A stretch of DNA of 64,000 nucleotides from JAJKIV01 sp036741775 (GCA_036741775.1 DAINRQ010000002.1:90007-154006); one strand, 5' to 3'; numbered from the stretch's first letter, positions 38,942-47,367 are shown. The notes: generated by a model from the sequence alone, not told the origin. Numbers and translations: made by a program.

Positions 38942-39328
38942 TCACTGGCCTTCCGGCGGCTGCCACAGCTCGACCTTGTTGCCCTCCGGATCAATGACCC
39001 AGGCGAACTTCCCGTACTCGGATTCGTCGATCTTCTCGAGCACGTTGCAGCCCTCTTCCTTCAAGACCTTCACCAGGGCATGCAGGTCTTCCACCCGGTA
39101 GTTGATCATGAACGGTGCAGTGCTCGGCGCAAACTGATTGCTTGCTTGCGGACCGATTGACCAGACCGTGGTGCCTGCAACCGGCTTGCCCTCGGCGTCG
39201 GTCCATGTGAAGGCAGCTCCGCCCCAGGCCTGAACATCGATTCCCAGGTGTTGTTTGTACCACGCCTGCAGTGAGGGAGCGTCTTTGGCCTTGAAGAAGA
39301 TGCCGCCGATGCCGGTGACTCGCTTCAC
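38942..39328 (-). CDS. VOC family (glyoxalase/bleomycin-resistance-like) protein
   Basis: 128 residues with MKRVTGIGGIFFKAKDAPSLQAWYKQHLGI at the start and the metal or ligand motif KFAWVIDPEGNKVELWQPP at the end. A single-domain VOC protein that would dimerise. The substrate is unknown. A decayed second copy of its C-terminal motif lies just upstream (39370-39506). Confidence 0.9.
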   Translation of the reverse strand: MKRVTGIGGIFFKAKDAPSLQAWYKQHLGIDVQAWGGAAFTWTDAEGKPVAGTTVWSIGPQASNQFAPSTAPFMINYRVEDLHALVKVLKEEGCNVLEKIDESEYGKFAWVIDPEGNKVELWQPPEGQ

Positions 39329-39369
39329 AAGCCCTCCGGTGCACAGTGGTCGGGTGAGGAATGTTTCGG

Positions 39370-39506
39370 GTGCTGCCTAACGCCGTCTCTCGCCAGAATT
39401 CGACCTTGCTCTCTTCGCTCGATCGCCGAGCAAACTTCGCGTACTCGGGATCGACAATCTTCGCTGGACCGAGGGCCAGGCGCGAGTAGTGCGACCGACC
39501 CATCAC
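39370..39506 (-). pseudogene. Relic of a VOC C-terminal segment
   Basis: Reading KIVDPEYAKFARRSSEESK and VEFWRE, this matches the end of the downstream VOC protein (KIDESEYGKFAWVIDPEGNK, VELWQ) with changes. It looks like the tail of a partly deleted tandem duplicate. It ends near the octamer CGTTAGGC at 39377. Confidence 0.5.
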
Positions 39507-39599
39507 ACGACTGACTCGACCATCACCCGGTCAACCTGGCTCTCCTTGACGGCATAGGAGAAGGGACGCAGTTTGTGCCTAACCCGCTTAGGAGAAGCG

Positions 39600-39941
39600 A
39601 TGGCGCCTTCCGCGCAACTGCTGCCCGGCAACCTCGACCTGCTCATCCTCAAGGCCATTTCGCTCGGTGACGTTCACGGGTACGGCGTGCTGTTGCGCAT
39701 CGAGCAGATCTCCGGCCGAGCGATCCTCGTGCAGCAAGGCGTGCTGTACCCGGCCCTGTACCGACTCGAGCGCAGGGGATTGATCGCCGGTCGTTGGGAC
39801 ACATCCGCCAACAATCGTCGCGCACGGTTCTATCAACTCACGGCGCTCGGCCGTCGGCAATTCGCACACGAGCAAACGAGCTGGCAGCATCTCGTCGATG
39901 CGATCGCGCGGTCGCTCACCGCCACTCCTCAGGAGATCTGA
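39600..39941 (+). CDS. PadR family transcriptional regulator
   Basis: 113 residues from the ATG at 39600 (AGGAGA six bases upstream). LLPGNLDLLILKAIS, GDVHGYGVLLRIEQISG and QQGVLYPALYRLERRGLI form the winged-helix DNA-binding domain. In Gemmatimonadota- and Acidobacteria-type genomes PadR genes of this type precede ADOP permease genes, as here: its TGA overlaps the ATG of the next gene nearly (one base between). Confidence 0.93.
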   Translation: MAPSAQLLPGNLDLLILKAISLGDVHGYGVLLRIEQISGRAILVQQGVLYPALYRLERRGLIAGRWDTSANNRRARFYQLTALGRRQFAHEQTSWQHLVDAIARSLTATPQEI

Positions 39942-39942
39942 G

Positions 39943-42657
39943 ATGCTTGGCCTTCCGGATTGGGGCCTCGTGGCGGGGCTCGAGGCGCGCGCGCGCTCGA
40001 TATACCGCGGGCTGTTCCATCGCGCCCAGGTGGAGCAGGAGATGCGAGAGGAGTTCCAGCATCATCTGGCCGAGCGTGCCGAGACTCTGGTGCAAGAAGG
40101 GCTCGCGCCTGACGAGGCGAACGCGCAAGCGCGGCGCGAGTTCGGCCATGAGGGGAGCCATCGAGAGGAGGCGCGCGAGGCGATGGGGCTCGAGTCATTC
40201 GCGCAGCTCCGCTTCTCGTGGCTCGACGTCAAGTTGGGCCTCCGCATGCTGCCGAAGCACCCGATGCTCAACCTGGCGGCAGTCTTCGCTCTCGCTGTGG
40301 GCATTCCAGTGGGGCTGGCGCCGTCGCACCTCGCGCGGGCGCTCGAGGCGCCGCTGCCCGGCGATTCGGATAATCGCGTGCGCGCCATTCGACACTGGGA
40401 TCCACTGTCCGCCGGAGTCGCACCGACCTGGGACGCCGACTTCACGTTCTGGGCGCAGACGCTGCGCGGCTTCTCTTCGCTCGGTGCCTTCCGCACAGCG
40501 AGCTACAACGTGGCTACGGCCGACGGACAGGCTGCTCCGGCCGCTGGTGCGCAGCTCTCAGCCTCTGTGTTTCAGATGCTGGGCGCCCGGCCGTTGCTCG
40601 GCCGCGTACTCGAGGCCGGCGACTTCGCGGCCGGCGCGCCGGACGTCGTCGTCATCGGCCACAGCCTCTGGTCATCTCGATTCGGCCAGGACCCTGACGT
40701 GCTGGGCCGCAGCATTCGCATTGGGCGCAACCTGCATGTGGTCGTGGGCGTGATGCCGGACGGACTCGCGTTCCCCACGAGCGAAGCGCTCTGGCTGCCT
40801 CTGCGCCTAACGTCAGTCGGCGGTCGGAGCGAGAGAACGCGCGTGCAGGTGCTCGGCCGATTGGCGGACGGGGTGTCCGCACAACAGGCGCAGGCGGAGC
40901 TTGCATCGCACGGCCCACCACCGCCGATCAGCGCGGCGACCTCGAGCGAGGCGCGCGAGCGTGCGCGGCTGCAAGCGGAGATCGTGCCGTTCGGTCTGTT
41001 GTACCTGGGGCTTCCCGCAACTGGACTCGCCAGCTTGCCCGAGTTTCGCTACGTGCAGGCGCTGATGTTCGTGCTCTTGCTCGTCGCGTGCAGCAACGTC
41101 GCCATGCTGGTGTTCGCACGTACCGCCACGCGCCTTCGGGAGCTGGCGATTCGCACGGCGCTCGGTGCGAGCCGAGCGCGCATCGTATCGCAGATCTTCG
41201 TGGAAGCGTTGCTGCTTGCCGTCATTGCGGCGGGTGTCGGCGTGCTGGTTTTCGACTGGGCGCTCGATCATGTGAACCTCGCGGGGCTGGCCGGCCAGGC
41301 CCAGTTGCCGTACTGGCTGTCGCTCGGCCTGACAGGCAAGACGGCGCTCAGTGCGCTCGCGTTCGCGGCCGTCAGCGCGACCGTGGCCGGCGTACTGCCA
41401 GCGATCGTCATCACGGGGCGTGGGATCTCGCAGAACATCCGTGTTGGGTCGCGTGTTCGCTTTGGTAAGCTGACCGGTGCGCTGGTGGTGGCTGATATCG
41501 CCGTGTCCGTCGCGGCGGTTGGGATGGCGTTCGCGGTCTCGGGGCACGCCACGGATCTCGAGGCGGCGAATCGTGCGACGGGGATTCCGGCGTCGGAGTA
41601 CCTGGCGGTGGAGTTTCGTCTGCCGGAGGGCGCAAGGACCTCCACCCAGCGCGAGCTCGTCGCTGCGCTCGAGCGCGAACCTGGAGTGAGGCGCGTGGCC
41701 GTCGGGGACGTCCTTCCGCGCATGGAGCACCGGTCGAGACCCTACGAGTTGGACGGTGTCGAACGTGCGTCGGATGCGCCGCTGCGCTGGACACGACTGG
41801 CGCGTGTGGACGTGGCCTTCTTCGACGCCCTCGGGGCTCCGATCCTCAGCGGGCGCGATTTCCTGCGGACCGATGCGGAGCAGGGCTCGCGGGTCGCCAT
41901 CGTGAACACGGCGTTCGTGCAGCGCGCACTCGAGGGCCAAGACCCGATCGGCCGGCGCGTGCGGCTCCCCACGATGTCCGACACGGGCGACACGGGCAAC
42001 GCGGCATGGTACGAGATCGTCGGCGTCGTCGGTCCCCTGGGCGTGAACGTGTTGAACGCGGACCGCGGTGAGGCCGTGTACCTGCCAGCGGCGCCGGGCA
42101 CCATCAACCCGATGCAGTTGGCGGTGCACGTGGGTGTCCGGCCAGCCAGCCTGACACCTCGTGTGCGCGAGTTGGCGGTGGCGGTGGATCCGGACCTCGT
42201 GATGGGAAAAGCGTCGGTGCTCAGCGACGTGCGTCAGGGCGACTGGTACCTGGTGATGGGGCTCGCCGCCGGGCTCCTCGTGTTGGTCGGCGTGCTCATC
42301 GCCCTGGCAACTTCCGGTCTGTACGCCATGCTCTCGCTCTCCGTATCGGAGCGCACGCGCGAGATCGGCATCCGTGCGGCGTTAGGCGCATCGCGTCGCG
42401 GGCTGCTTCTCACGATCCTGAAACGTTCCCTGGTACAGATCGGGCTGGGGGCAGCGATCGGTCTTCCGATCGCCGCGCGCTCCGTCTTCGAGCTCACCGG
42501 TACACCCGATGGCGGTGGCTCCGTGGTGCAATCGATGGTGGTTGCGCTCGGCCTCTCGACGGGTATCGTGCTGCTCGTGGGACTGAGCTCCTGTCTGGTG
42601 CCGACGCGGCGGATCCTCGCGATCGAGGCGAGAGAGGCAATGCACGCGGACGGTTGA
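39943..42657 (+). CDS. ADOP-type MacB/FtsX permease
   Basis: 904 residues. The N-terminus has the permease-prefix domain (VEQEMREEFQHHLAERAETL, ARREFGHEGSHREEAREAMG). A MacB periplasmic core follows a first TM helix; two FtsX blocks with three TM helices each are present near 400-520 and 780-900 (FVLLLVACSNVAMLVFARTA; GLLVLVGVLIALATSGLYAM with ERTREIGIRAALGASRRGLL). No separate ATPase gene adjoins. The family is presumed to export peptides or lipids or to handle envelope stress. Co-transcribed with PadR. Confidence 0.9.
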   Translation: MLGLPDWGLVAGLEARARSIYRGLFHRAQVEQEMREEFQHHLAERAETLVQEGLAPDEANAQARREFGHEGSHREEAREAMGLESFAQLRFSWLDVKLGLRMLPKHPMLNLAAVFALAVGIPVGLAPSHLARALEAPLPGDSDNRVRAIRHWDPLSAGVAPTWDADFTFWAQTLRGFSSLGAFRTASYNVATADGQAAPAAGAQLSASVFQMLGARPLLGRVLEAGDFAAGAPDVVVIGHSLWSSRFGQDPDVLGRSIRIGRNLHVVVGVMPDGLAFPTSEALWLPLRLTSVGGRSERTRVQVLGRLADGVSAQQAQAELASHGPPPPISAATSSEARERARLQAEIVPFGLLYLGLPATGLASLPEFRYVQALMFVLLLVACSNVAMLVFARTATRLRELAIRTALGASRARIVSQIFVEALLLAVIAAGVGVLVFDWALDHVNLAGLAGQAQLPYWLSLGLTGKTALSALAFAAVSATVAGVLPAIVITGRGISQNIRVGSRVRFGKLTGALVVADIAVSVAAVGMAFAVSGHATDLEAANRATGIPASEYLAVEFRLPEGARTSTQRELVAALEREPGVRRVAVGDVLPRMEHRSRPYELDGVERASDAPLRWTRLARVDVAFFDALGAPILSGRDFLRTDAEQGSRVAIVNTAFVQRALEGQDPIGRRVRLPTMSDTGDTGNAAWYEIVGVVGPLGVNVLNADRGEAVYLPAAPGTINPMQLAVHVGVRPASLTPRVRELAVAVDPDLVMGKASVLSDVRQGDWYLVMGLAAGLLVLVGVLIALATSGLYAMLSLSVSERTREIGIRAALGASRRGLLLTILKRSLVQIGLGAAIGLPIAARSVFELTGTPDGGGSVVQSMVVALGLSTGIVLLVGLSSCLVPTRRILAIEAREAMHADG

Positions 42658-42758
42658 GGCGACCGCGACGGCTACCGTCCTGGCTCGTCGGGGTCGTATG
42701 CCGTACGCGTATCGCCGGTGGTTTGCCGGGCAAACAAGGCTCGTCAGCCTCAGCTCGA

Positions 42759-42794
42759 CGGCCCTGCAACGATTGCCATTGCAGGGCCGTTTCA
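42759..42794. terminator. Bidirectional rho-independent-like terminator
   Basis: CGGCCCTGCAA, a 9-base loop and TTGCAGGGCCG form a strong stem followed by TTTC on the plus strand. It separates the convergent permease and collagen-like genes. A small palindrome (GTTTGCC...GGCAAAC) lies 25 bases upstream. Confidence 0.75.
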
Positions 42795-42815
42795 TTCGCC
42801 TTGGGTGCAGACGGA

Positions 42816-43454
42816 TTACGACGCTACGTTCGCGCAGATCGCGTACGCTCCCACAATCGGCGTGTTCCCGCCCAGGTTATCGATCCACACATACCATGTG
42901 TTGTCGTCATCGGGGAAGTTTCGCTGAACCCGGCCCACCATCGGATCGACCTTGTAACCACCCCCAATGACCTTCTTGCCCGCGGGGCAGTGCGCTTGCA
43001 CGATCTCGCCATTGCTGCCGAAGGCGTTCTCCACCTCCACGGACACGACCTCGTAACCTGAAATCCCCGCGGGTCCGGTGGAGCCCTGCGCTCCCGACGG
43101 CCCGGCTGGACCAGGCTCACCCGCCGGGCCCACCGGCCCTTGCGCACCCTGCGGGCCGGCCGGTCCCGCTGGCCCTTGGGGTCCAGGCGGTCCTTCGGGA
43201 CCCTGGGGCCCAACCACGTTCCAATGCAGTTCCACGTGGTTAGGCGACTTGCAGGTCTCGGTTGGATCGTCTGCCTTGATGCGATACAGCGAGCCGCTAC
43301 CCGGTACGTAGCAGGCGTAGATCACTTCCGGATCGTCGGGCAGGAGCGATACGCCGTTCCACTCCGCCATTGCTGGATGTGGCGCCAGTGTAACACCGGC
43401 TATCAGGACCGCCATGAGACCGAAGGCCCAGGCGGTACGACGCAGAATCTTCAT
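42816..43454 (-). CDS. Secreted collagen-like repeat protein
   Basis: 212 residues; ATG at 43452-43454 with AAGGA upstream. Signal peptide ending near HPAMAEW, a short Cys-containing N-domain (VIYACYVPGSG), then about 18 Gly-x-y triplets (GPQGPEGPPGPQGPAGPAGP) forming a collagen-like rod, and a C-terminal domain SGYEVVSVEVENAFGSNGE...IVQAHCPAGKKVIGGGYK. The C-terminal module occurs in exported surface or phage-tail-like proteins. It is paralogous to the next gene (same order, same ends). Not an enzyme as far as I can tell. Confidence 0.85.
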   Translation of the reverse strand: MKILRRTAWAFGLMAVLIAGVTLAPHPAMAEWNGVSLLPDDPEVIYACYVPGSGSLYRIKADDPTETCKSPNHVELHWNVVGPQGPEGPPGPQGPAGPAGPQGAQGPVGPAGEPGPAGPSGAQGSTGPAGISGYEVVSVEVENAFGSNGEIVQAHCPAGKKVIGGGYKVDPMVGRVQRNFPDDDNTWYVWIDNLGGNTPIVGAYAICANVAS

Positions 43455-43513
43455 TTTCAGATCCTTCAACGTTGAGGTCATTTTACTGGCGTGTGCTGTC
43501 GCGGCGTCTTCGC

Positions 43514-44167
43514 CTACGAGCCCACGTTCGCGCAGATGGCCCACGCCGACACGAATGGGGTGTTTCCTCCCAGGTTGTCGACGTAGACGTACCACGCGGT
43601 GTCGTTGTTGTGTGGCCTGGAATGCCCGACCCGCCCGACGGCAGGGTTCATGATGTGGCCGCCACCCAGCACCTTCTTGCCAGCGGGGCACTGCGCGATC
43701 ACGACCTCGTCCGTCACGAAAAATTCGTTCTCCACCAACACCGACACGATCTCGTATCCAGACGCCCCCGCCGGTCCAGCGGGGCCTTGGGATCCCGCGG
43801 GCCCGACCGGACCCTGGGGTCCTTGCGGCCCGGCCGGTCCGATTGGACCCGCCGGTCCGACGGGGCCCTGAGGACCCATGGGCCCCTGCGGTCCCTGGGC
43901 CCCTTCCGGCCCTTCTACCTCCCACTGCATCTGGATATGGCTCGGTGCTTTGCAGGTCTCGGTGGGATCTTCTGTCTTGATGCGGTACATCGTGCCGCTG
44001 TTCGGCATATAACAGGCGTAGATGATCTCCGGGTCCTCGAGCAGGAGCGACAATCCGTTCAACTCCGCCTTCGCTTGACGGGACGCGACCGTGGCGCCCA
44101 GAATCGTTAGGGCCAGGAGACCAGACAGGCCGGCGGTGCGGCGCGGGATAGAGCGCGATCTCTTCAT
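43514..44167 (-). CDS. Secreted collagen-like repeat protein, paralogue
   Basis: 217 residues; ATG at 44165-44167 after GAGGAA. The same layout as the gene at 42816: signal peptide to about residue 35, IIYACYMPNSGTMYRIK with Cys pairs, a run of Gly-x-y triplets (GAQGPQGPMGPQGPVGPAGP), then ASGYEIVSVLVENEF... CPAGKKVLGGGHIMNP. The two proteins are about equally long and must come from a duplication. They may form surface filaments. A lipoprotein gene ends 27 bases upstream. Confidence 0.85.
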   Translation of the reverse strand: MKRSRSIPRRTAGLSGLLALTILGATVASRQAKAELNGLSLLLEDPEIIYACYMPNSGTMYRIKTEDPTETCKAPSHIQMQWEVEGPEGAQGPQGPMGPQGPVGPAGPIGPAGPQGPQGPVGPAGSQGPAGPAGASGYEIVSVLVENEFFVTDEVVIAQCPAGKKVLGGGHIMNPAVGRVGHSRPHNNDTAWYVYVDNLGGNTPFVSAWAICANVGS

Positions 44168-44193
44168 TGTATGATTCCTCGTTGTGGTCGTTC

Positions 44194-44628
44194 TCAGAGG
44201 CCTGCCGCGATGGCCAGGCGAACTGCGTCGATGTCTGGCCCCAGTGCTTTGCCGGCCTGCCGCGCATACACTTCCAGGCTCTGGTCCACCGCTTTCAGAG
44301 CCTGCCGAGCACCGGCGAGATCCCTGCGCTCCAGCGACGCGAGTGCCTGAGTCAGTCCCGCCCCGAGCGCCGTTCTGGAGCCCCCGGGCTCGAACGTCGG
44401 TAGCACGCGCTCGAGTACGTCCCGAAGCGCCATGCTTGCCGCGTCCCACCTGAGACTGCGGGCGTCGGCGCTACTTACGGCCGCGACAACGGCTTCAGGC
44501 TCCTGCGGGACTGCCTCGACGGTGCGCTCCGGCGCGACCGGAGAGTCGTCGCACGCCGCCAGCGTGAGGCAGGCGGCGCTGATCGCCAGAGTCAACGAGG
44601 CCTGGAGCCGCTTGATTAGCCTGGTCAT
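44194..44628 (-). CDS. Lipoprotein of unknown function
   Basis: 144 residues; ATG at 44626-44628. The lipobox is LTLAAC after a short hydrophobic signal (SLTLAISAACLTLAAC), followed by DDSPVAPERTVEAVPQEP. The mature part is helical and Ala/Leu-rich (LRWDAASMALRDVLERVLPT, LKAVDQSLEVYARQAG). No family recognised. It is 26 bases upstream of the collagen-like gene and may share its transcript. Confidence 0.75.
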   Translation of the reverse strand: MTRLIKRLQASLTLAISAACLTLAACDDSPVAPERTVEAVPQEPEAVVAAVSSADARSLRWDAASMALRDVLERVLPTFEPGGSRTALGAGLTQALASLERRDLAGARQALKAVDQSLEVYARQAGKALGPDIDAVRLAIAAGL

Positions 44629-44873
44629 AAGGTTCTCGGTTCTCCGTGGTCTGATGTCGTTGGACAGCGTGCTGTGCGTGTCGAGACGCCTGCCGCGAGT
44701 GCATGAGCGTCCGGACACTGTCCCTGCGTCGTTCGTGCGCGAAATGCGACATCGGTAGCGCGCACACGGCGGCGCTCCGATGGGCCGGGGACGGAAGCCT
44801 GGGGATGATTTCGCGCTGGCCCGACAGCGAGCCGAATCGTGCGGGTCGCGCCGTGCCTAAGGCGTTCTCAGCG

Positions 44874-45036
44874 TCAGTGGCCGCCAGGCACGTCGCGAAG
44901 CGAACGGGCGGGTGGGGTCGGAAGCGCCGAAAGCGCTTCGAGGTACGCGTCGTGGCTGTACACCCGCTCGTCCAGGATCATCGATGCGGTAGCGGTCGGC
45001 GAGCGCGGTGGAGAGGTGCTCGGTGATTTCAGCCAT
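44874..45036 (-). pseudogene. Decayed small gene related to the relic at 6288-6599
   Basis: Two frames must be joined: MAEITEHLSTALADRYRI, then (one base shifted) MILDERVYSHDAYLEALSAL and PTPPARSLRDVPGGH. The ending repeats that of the small relic near the first attC-like site. An initial resemblance to Ser/Thr kinase N-termini (ALADRYRI) does not hold because nothing of the kinase follows. It lies at the 3' edge of the cassette block. Confidence 0.45.
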
Positions 45037-45423
45037 GCGCGTCGCCGTTCCGCGCGCGATGTGACACTGCGTTGTGGGCGGGCCACTGGTTGACGAGCAA
45101 TTCAATTCCGATAGGACTTCCGGTCCACCGCGCCAAAGTGCGCCTCGCTACGGAGGCCGTCCAGCCACGTGGCCCCTACGCATCCGTGTCGTCCAACGGA
45201 CGAACGCTGAGGTTCTACTGTTCGACCGCGGTCAGATTCACGAACACGTATCGCTGATGTCGGCGACTCCCGCAGATGCAACGAGCGTTGGGCGGCGAAC
45301 AAAGGCCGAGCACACCGCGCTCCACGCCGCGGCGTTCCGGTCGATCACCTCGCGATGGGACGCGGCGCTCAGCTTGGGCGTACGACGCTGCGTGGCGTAG
45401 TCCACATGGATATTCACGCGTCG
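45037..45423. other. Cassette-block stretch without an intact gene
   Basis: 387 bases between two relics. The minus strand has fragments such as SHREVIDRNAAAWSAVCSAF that may be cassette-gene debris. A half attC site lies at 45262-45293. No intact gene is visible on either strand. Confidence 0.5.
45262..45293 (-). other. Half attC-like site (R''-L'')
   Basis: Minus strand GCCCAACGCTCGTTGCATCT aligns with the start of the attC at 46953-47045 (GCCCAACGTAGCGTTGCAAG). No complementary L' arm or clean GTTRRRY follows, so the site is incomplete. Confidence 0.35.
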
Positions 45424-45702
45424 TCACGCACTGGTCTGCGAAATCCCGTCTCGGATCGCCGCTTCGAGCACGGCGAGGTTGACGTCGCGAAGCGTGCGGA
45501 ACTTGATGCAGTATCCCGTCACACTCGCCTTGCCGAGTTCAGCGCGGTAGGTCTCAGCCAGGTATGTCTTGTCACTCAGCCCCGTGATGTAGACGGAGAT
45601 GCCGGTCGTGTTGGCGCTCAGGCCGATCTGATAGAACTCGCGGGTTCGCCCATCGGCGTAGCGTATGGTCAGGAGTCGATATGCTCCGAGCGCTCGGCCG
45701 GT
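45424..45702 (-). pseudogene. DUF1801-like protein, 5' end missing
   Basis: An open frame running LLTIRYADGRTREFYQIGLS... to KFRTLRDVNLAVLEAAIRDG, with the YIT-like strand and CIKFRTL...DVNLAVLEAAI closing motif of DUF1801. The frame begins directly after the TGA of the upstream small gene and has no ATG/GTG start. The N-terminal third of the family is lacking, so this is a truncated copy. Confidence 0.6.
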
Positions 45703-45909
45703 TCAGCGCACGGTAGCCGACCGCTCATCGGGGTCGCCCCAGTACCACACCGTGACCACACCGTCCTCCTTGTCCTCGGAGTGTGAGATGGTGATGAGGC
45801 GCTCGCGCCCCACGCGGGTCGCGAACTCGGCGGCCTGCTGGAACAGCTCGGGCCACGAAGCGAGCACGCCGCGAAACATCTCGAACTTCACCACGGGCTG
45901 TCGAGGCAT
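45703..45909 (-). CDS. Small protein of the integron-cassette type, unknown function
   Basis: 68 residues: MPRQPVVKFEMFRGVLASWP, ELFQQAAEFATRVGRERLIT, ISHSEDKEDGVVTVWYWGDP. No enzymatic motif. Similar short proteins with the RERLITISHSEDxxxGVVTVWYW pattern occur in integron cassettes to my recollection, but I cannot verify. Its TGA is followed in the same frame by the DUF1801 relic. No strong ribosome binding site. Confidence 0.6.
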   Translation of the reverse strand: MPRQPVVKFEMFRGVLASWPELFQQAAEFATRVGRERLITISHSEDKEDGVVTVWYWGDPDERSATVR

Positions 45910-46032
45910 GGTGGGTCAGTCGGGGGTTCCGTTGCAACTGGTTCAAATGGAAGCGCGCGTGAAACCGCGCGCAATCCAAAGACCGCTTGTCCGCAACAAC
46001 CACTGTTAGAGAGGCGGAACGGGAGCCTGCCA

Positions 46033-46356
46033 TCACGCGTCGTCGCGCGGAGGCGTAGCCAGGCCGCCTACGAGGATTCGTTGAACGTCGGCGGGAAGCG
46101 TTGTGCGGGTATCGATAGCCGGATGCAGTTCGAGAGGCGGGTTGGCGACGAGATCAGCCTCGAGGGAGACGGCGTCGAGATCGTCGGCGAGGTGGGGGAT
46201 CGCGCCGCAATGCCGGGCGCGACACAAGACACGGGGATGGGCATTCGCGGTAGTGGCAGATCCGGCCGATATGACGACCTCGTAGTTCTCACTCGGATCG
46301 GTGAGTTGCCACGGACCGCCGCGCAGCGAGCAATCGACCCGGCTCGCCGATGACCG
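46033..46356 (-). CDS. Possible small protein, start uncertain
   Basis: About 105 codons reading GPWQLTDPSENYEVVISAG and HCGAIPHLADDLDAVSLEAD, ending at a TGA at 46033. The reading frame stays open into the upstream gene on the same strand but out of frame, and there is no ATG/GTG at a sensible place. It could be a gene fragment in the cassette block. I would not assign a function. Confidence 0.35.
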   Translation of the reverse strand, partial: RSSASRVDCSLRGGPWQLTDPSENYEVVISAGSATTANAHPRVLCRARHCGAIPHLADDLDAVSLEADLVANPPLELHPAIDTRTTLPADVQRILVGGLATPPRDDA

Positions 46357-46358
46357 GG

Positions 46359-46934
46359 TTACGGCGCGGGAGTGTCGCGGCGGCGCCGGGTGACTCGCAG
46401 CCGCAGCAGCGGCATCGGCAAGCCGAGTAGGATGATGAACCAGTAGGGCAACGTCACCATCCACGCGCGCGCGCTGGCGGCCCCGCCGCCCCCATCGACC
46501 AGCTGTGCATCGGCGTGCAATGCGAACCCCAGCCGACTCGCCAAAGGCCCAGAGTCGGGTATGCGACCGAATACCACGGCCTGCGGGCGCGCCTGGCCGG
46601 GCAGGTCGACGATCAGCGACGGCGGCGACGCGTATACCCGGCGCAATGTGCCGTCGTAGTCGATGACTTGGGCGAGCAGAGTCAGCCGCCCGGATTGGCT
46701 CAGCACCCACCACGCGTCCCAGAACCCGTAGTGTGGGGCTTTCGACCAGTTTGCCGCGGTCGTGAAGAGCACCGTGCGCCGTCCGCGGTCCACCCGCGTC
46801 AAGTCCGCTGAGTGTGCGGTCCCGATCAGCCGCCAGCCGGGCGGCCGCGCATAGCTCGTCGCCCATGCCGCAGCAGCCGCGATCGACAGTAGCAGCGAGA
46901 GCGCAGCCGCGAGGTTGAACAGCCACCGCTTCAT
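46359..46934 (-). CDS. Membrane-anchored protein of unknown function (probable cassette gene)
   Basis: 191 residues; ATG at 46932-46934. One N-terminal TM segment (LAAALSLLLSIAAAAAWATS), a long periplasmic part (GWRLIGTAHSADLTRVDRGR, LTLLAQVIDYDGTLRRVYA) and a second TM near the end (LPYWFIILLGLPMPLLRL) with a basic tail. It begins 18 bases downstream of the attC site at 46953-47045, where a cassette gene starts. No known family. Confidence 0.65.
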   Translation of the reverse strand: MKRWLFNLAAALSLLLSIAAAAAWATSYARPPGWRLIGTAHSADLTRVDRGRRTVLFTTAANWSKAPHYGFWDAWWVLSQSGRLTLLAQVIDYDGTLRRVYASPPSLIVDLPGQARPQAVVFGRIPDSGPLASRLGFALHADAQLVDGGGGAASARAWMVTLPYWFIILLGLPMPLLRLRVTRRRRDTPAP

Positions 46935-46952
46935 TAGTCGAGGTCCAACGCC

Positions 46953-47045
46953 GCCTAACGCCGAGTTCAGCTGCGTGGGAACCTCATATTGGCGCCCGAG
47001 GGGCGCCTCCATAAATCCCACGTCACTTGCAACGCTACGTTGGGC
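46953..47045 (-). other. attC site
   Basis: Minus strand GCCCAAC (R'') to GTTAGGC (R'), 93 bp, both ends matching consensus. The L'' arm GTTGCAAGTGACGTGGGA pairs with TCCCACGCAGCTGAAC, with unpaired G and A at the same positions as in the site at 6622-6710 and two mismatches. The centre is a strong hairpin (GGCGCCCCTCGGGCGCC). Confidence 0.8.
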
Positions 47046-47061
47046 GGCACCGCGGTATAAT

Positions 47062-47344
47062 CCGGAGACATGGGTAACAGAGTAGTCCGAGGACAAGGTA
47101 ACACTCGACTAACCTGCATCACAGAACTCCGACAGGGGAGGCTGTGGTGCCGTGGAAGGAGAGTGACGCCATGGATCAGCGACTGCGTTTTGTCACCGAC
47201 GCCCTGAGACCGACGACGGCGTGTGGGCGATCTACTTCAACACCGTGCTCCTCGCGACCCTGGATGAGCGCGACTTTGTCATCCGCGGGTAACCCGAAAA
47301 GTGTTACCCATGTCCTCGGACACTTTTGTTACCTATCTCTCCGG
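47062..47344 (+). mobile_element. Internally deleted IS481-like element (MITE-like)
   Basis: 283 bp bounded by inverted repeats of about 43 bp: CCGGAGACATGGGTAACAGA on the left and CCGGAGAGATAGGTAACAAA on the right, read inward. Inside, the plus strand gives VPWKESDAMDQRLRFVTDAL (at about 47144), an IS481-type transposase N-terminus. Then, in another frame, DGVWAIYFNTVLLATLDERD and VIRG*, a plausible transposase C-terminus, so most of the transposase (about 900 bp) is deleted. No target-site duplication was seen. It sits between the dead toxin gene and its attC site. Confidence 0.72.
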
Positions 47345-47367
47345 CTGCTCGGTTTCGCAATCCCGAC

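Noticed and set aside
42816..44267. One 483-residue protein covering both collagen-like genes
   Set aside because: The upstream part of this frame is out of phase with the second paralogue and has no family content. Each paralogue has its own start, signal peptide and ribosome binding site.
44874..45036. N-terminal fragment of a Ser/Thr kinase (ALADRYRI)
   Set aside because: The next segment does not continue with the kinase glycine loop. The ending matches the other small relic at 6.3 kb instead.
46033..46926. A 297-residue protein spanning the membrane-protein gene
   Set aside because: Most of it is an out-of-frame shadow of the gene at 46359. Only the last 105 codons could be separate.
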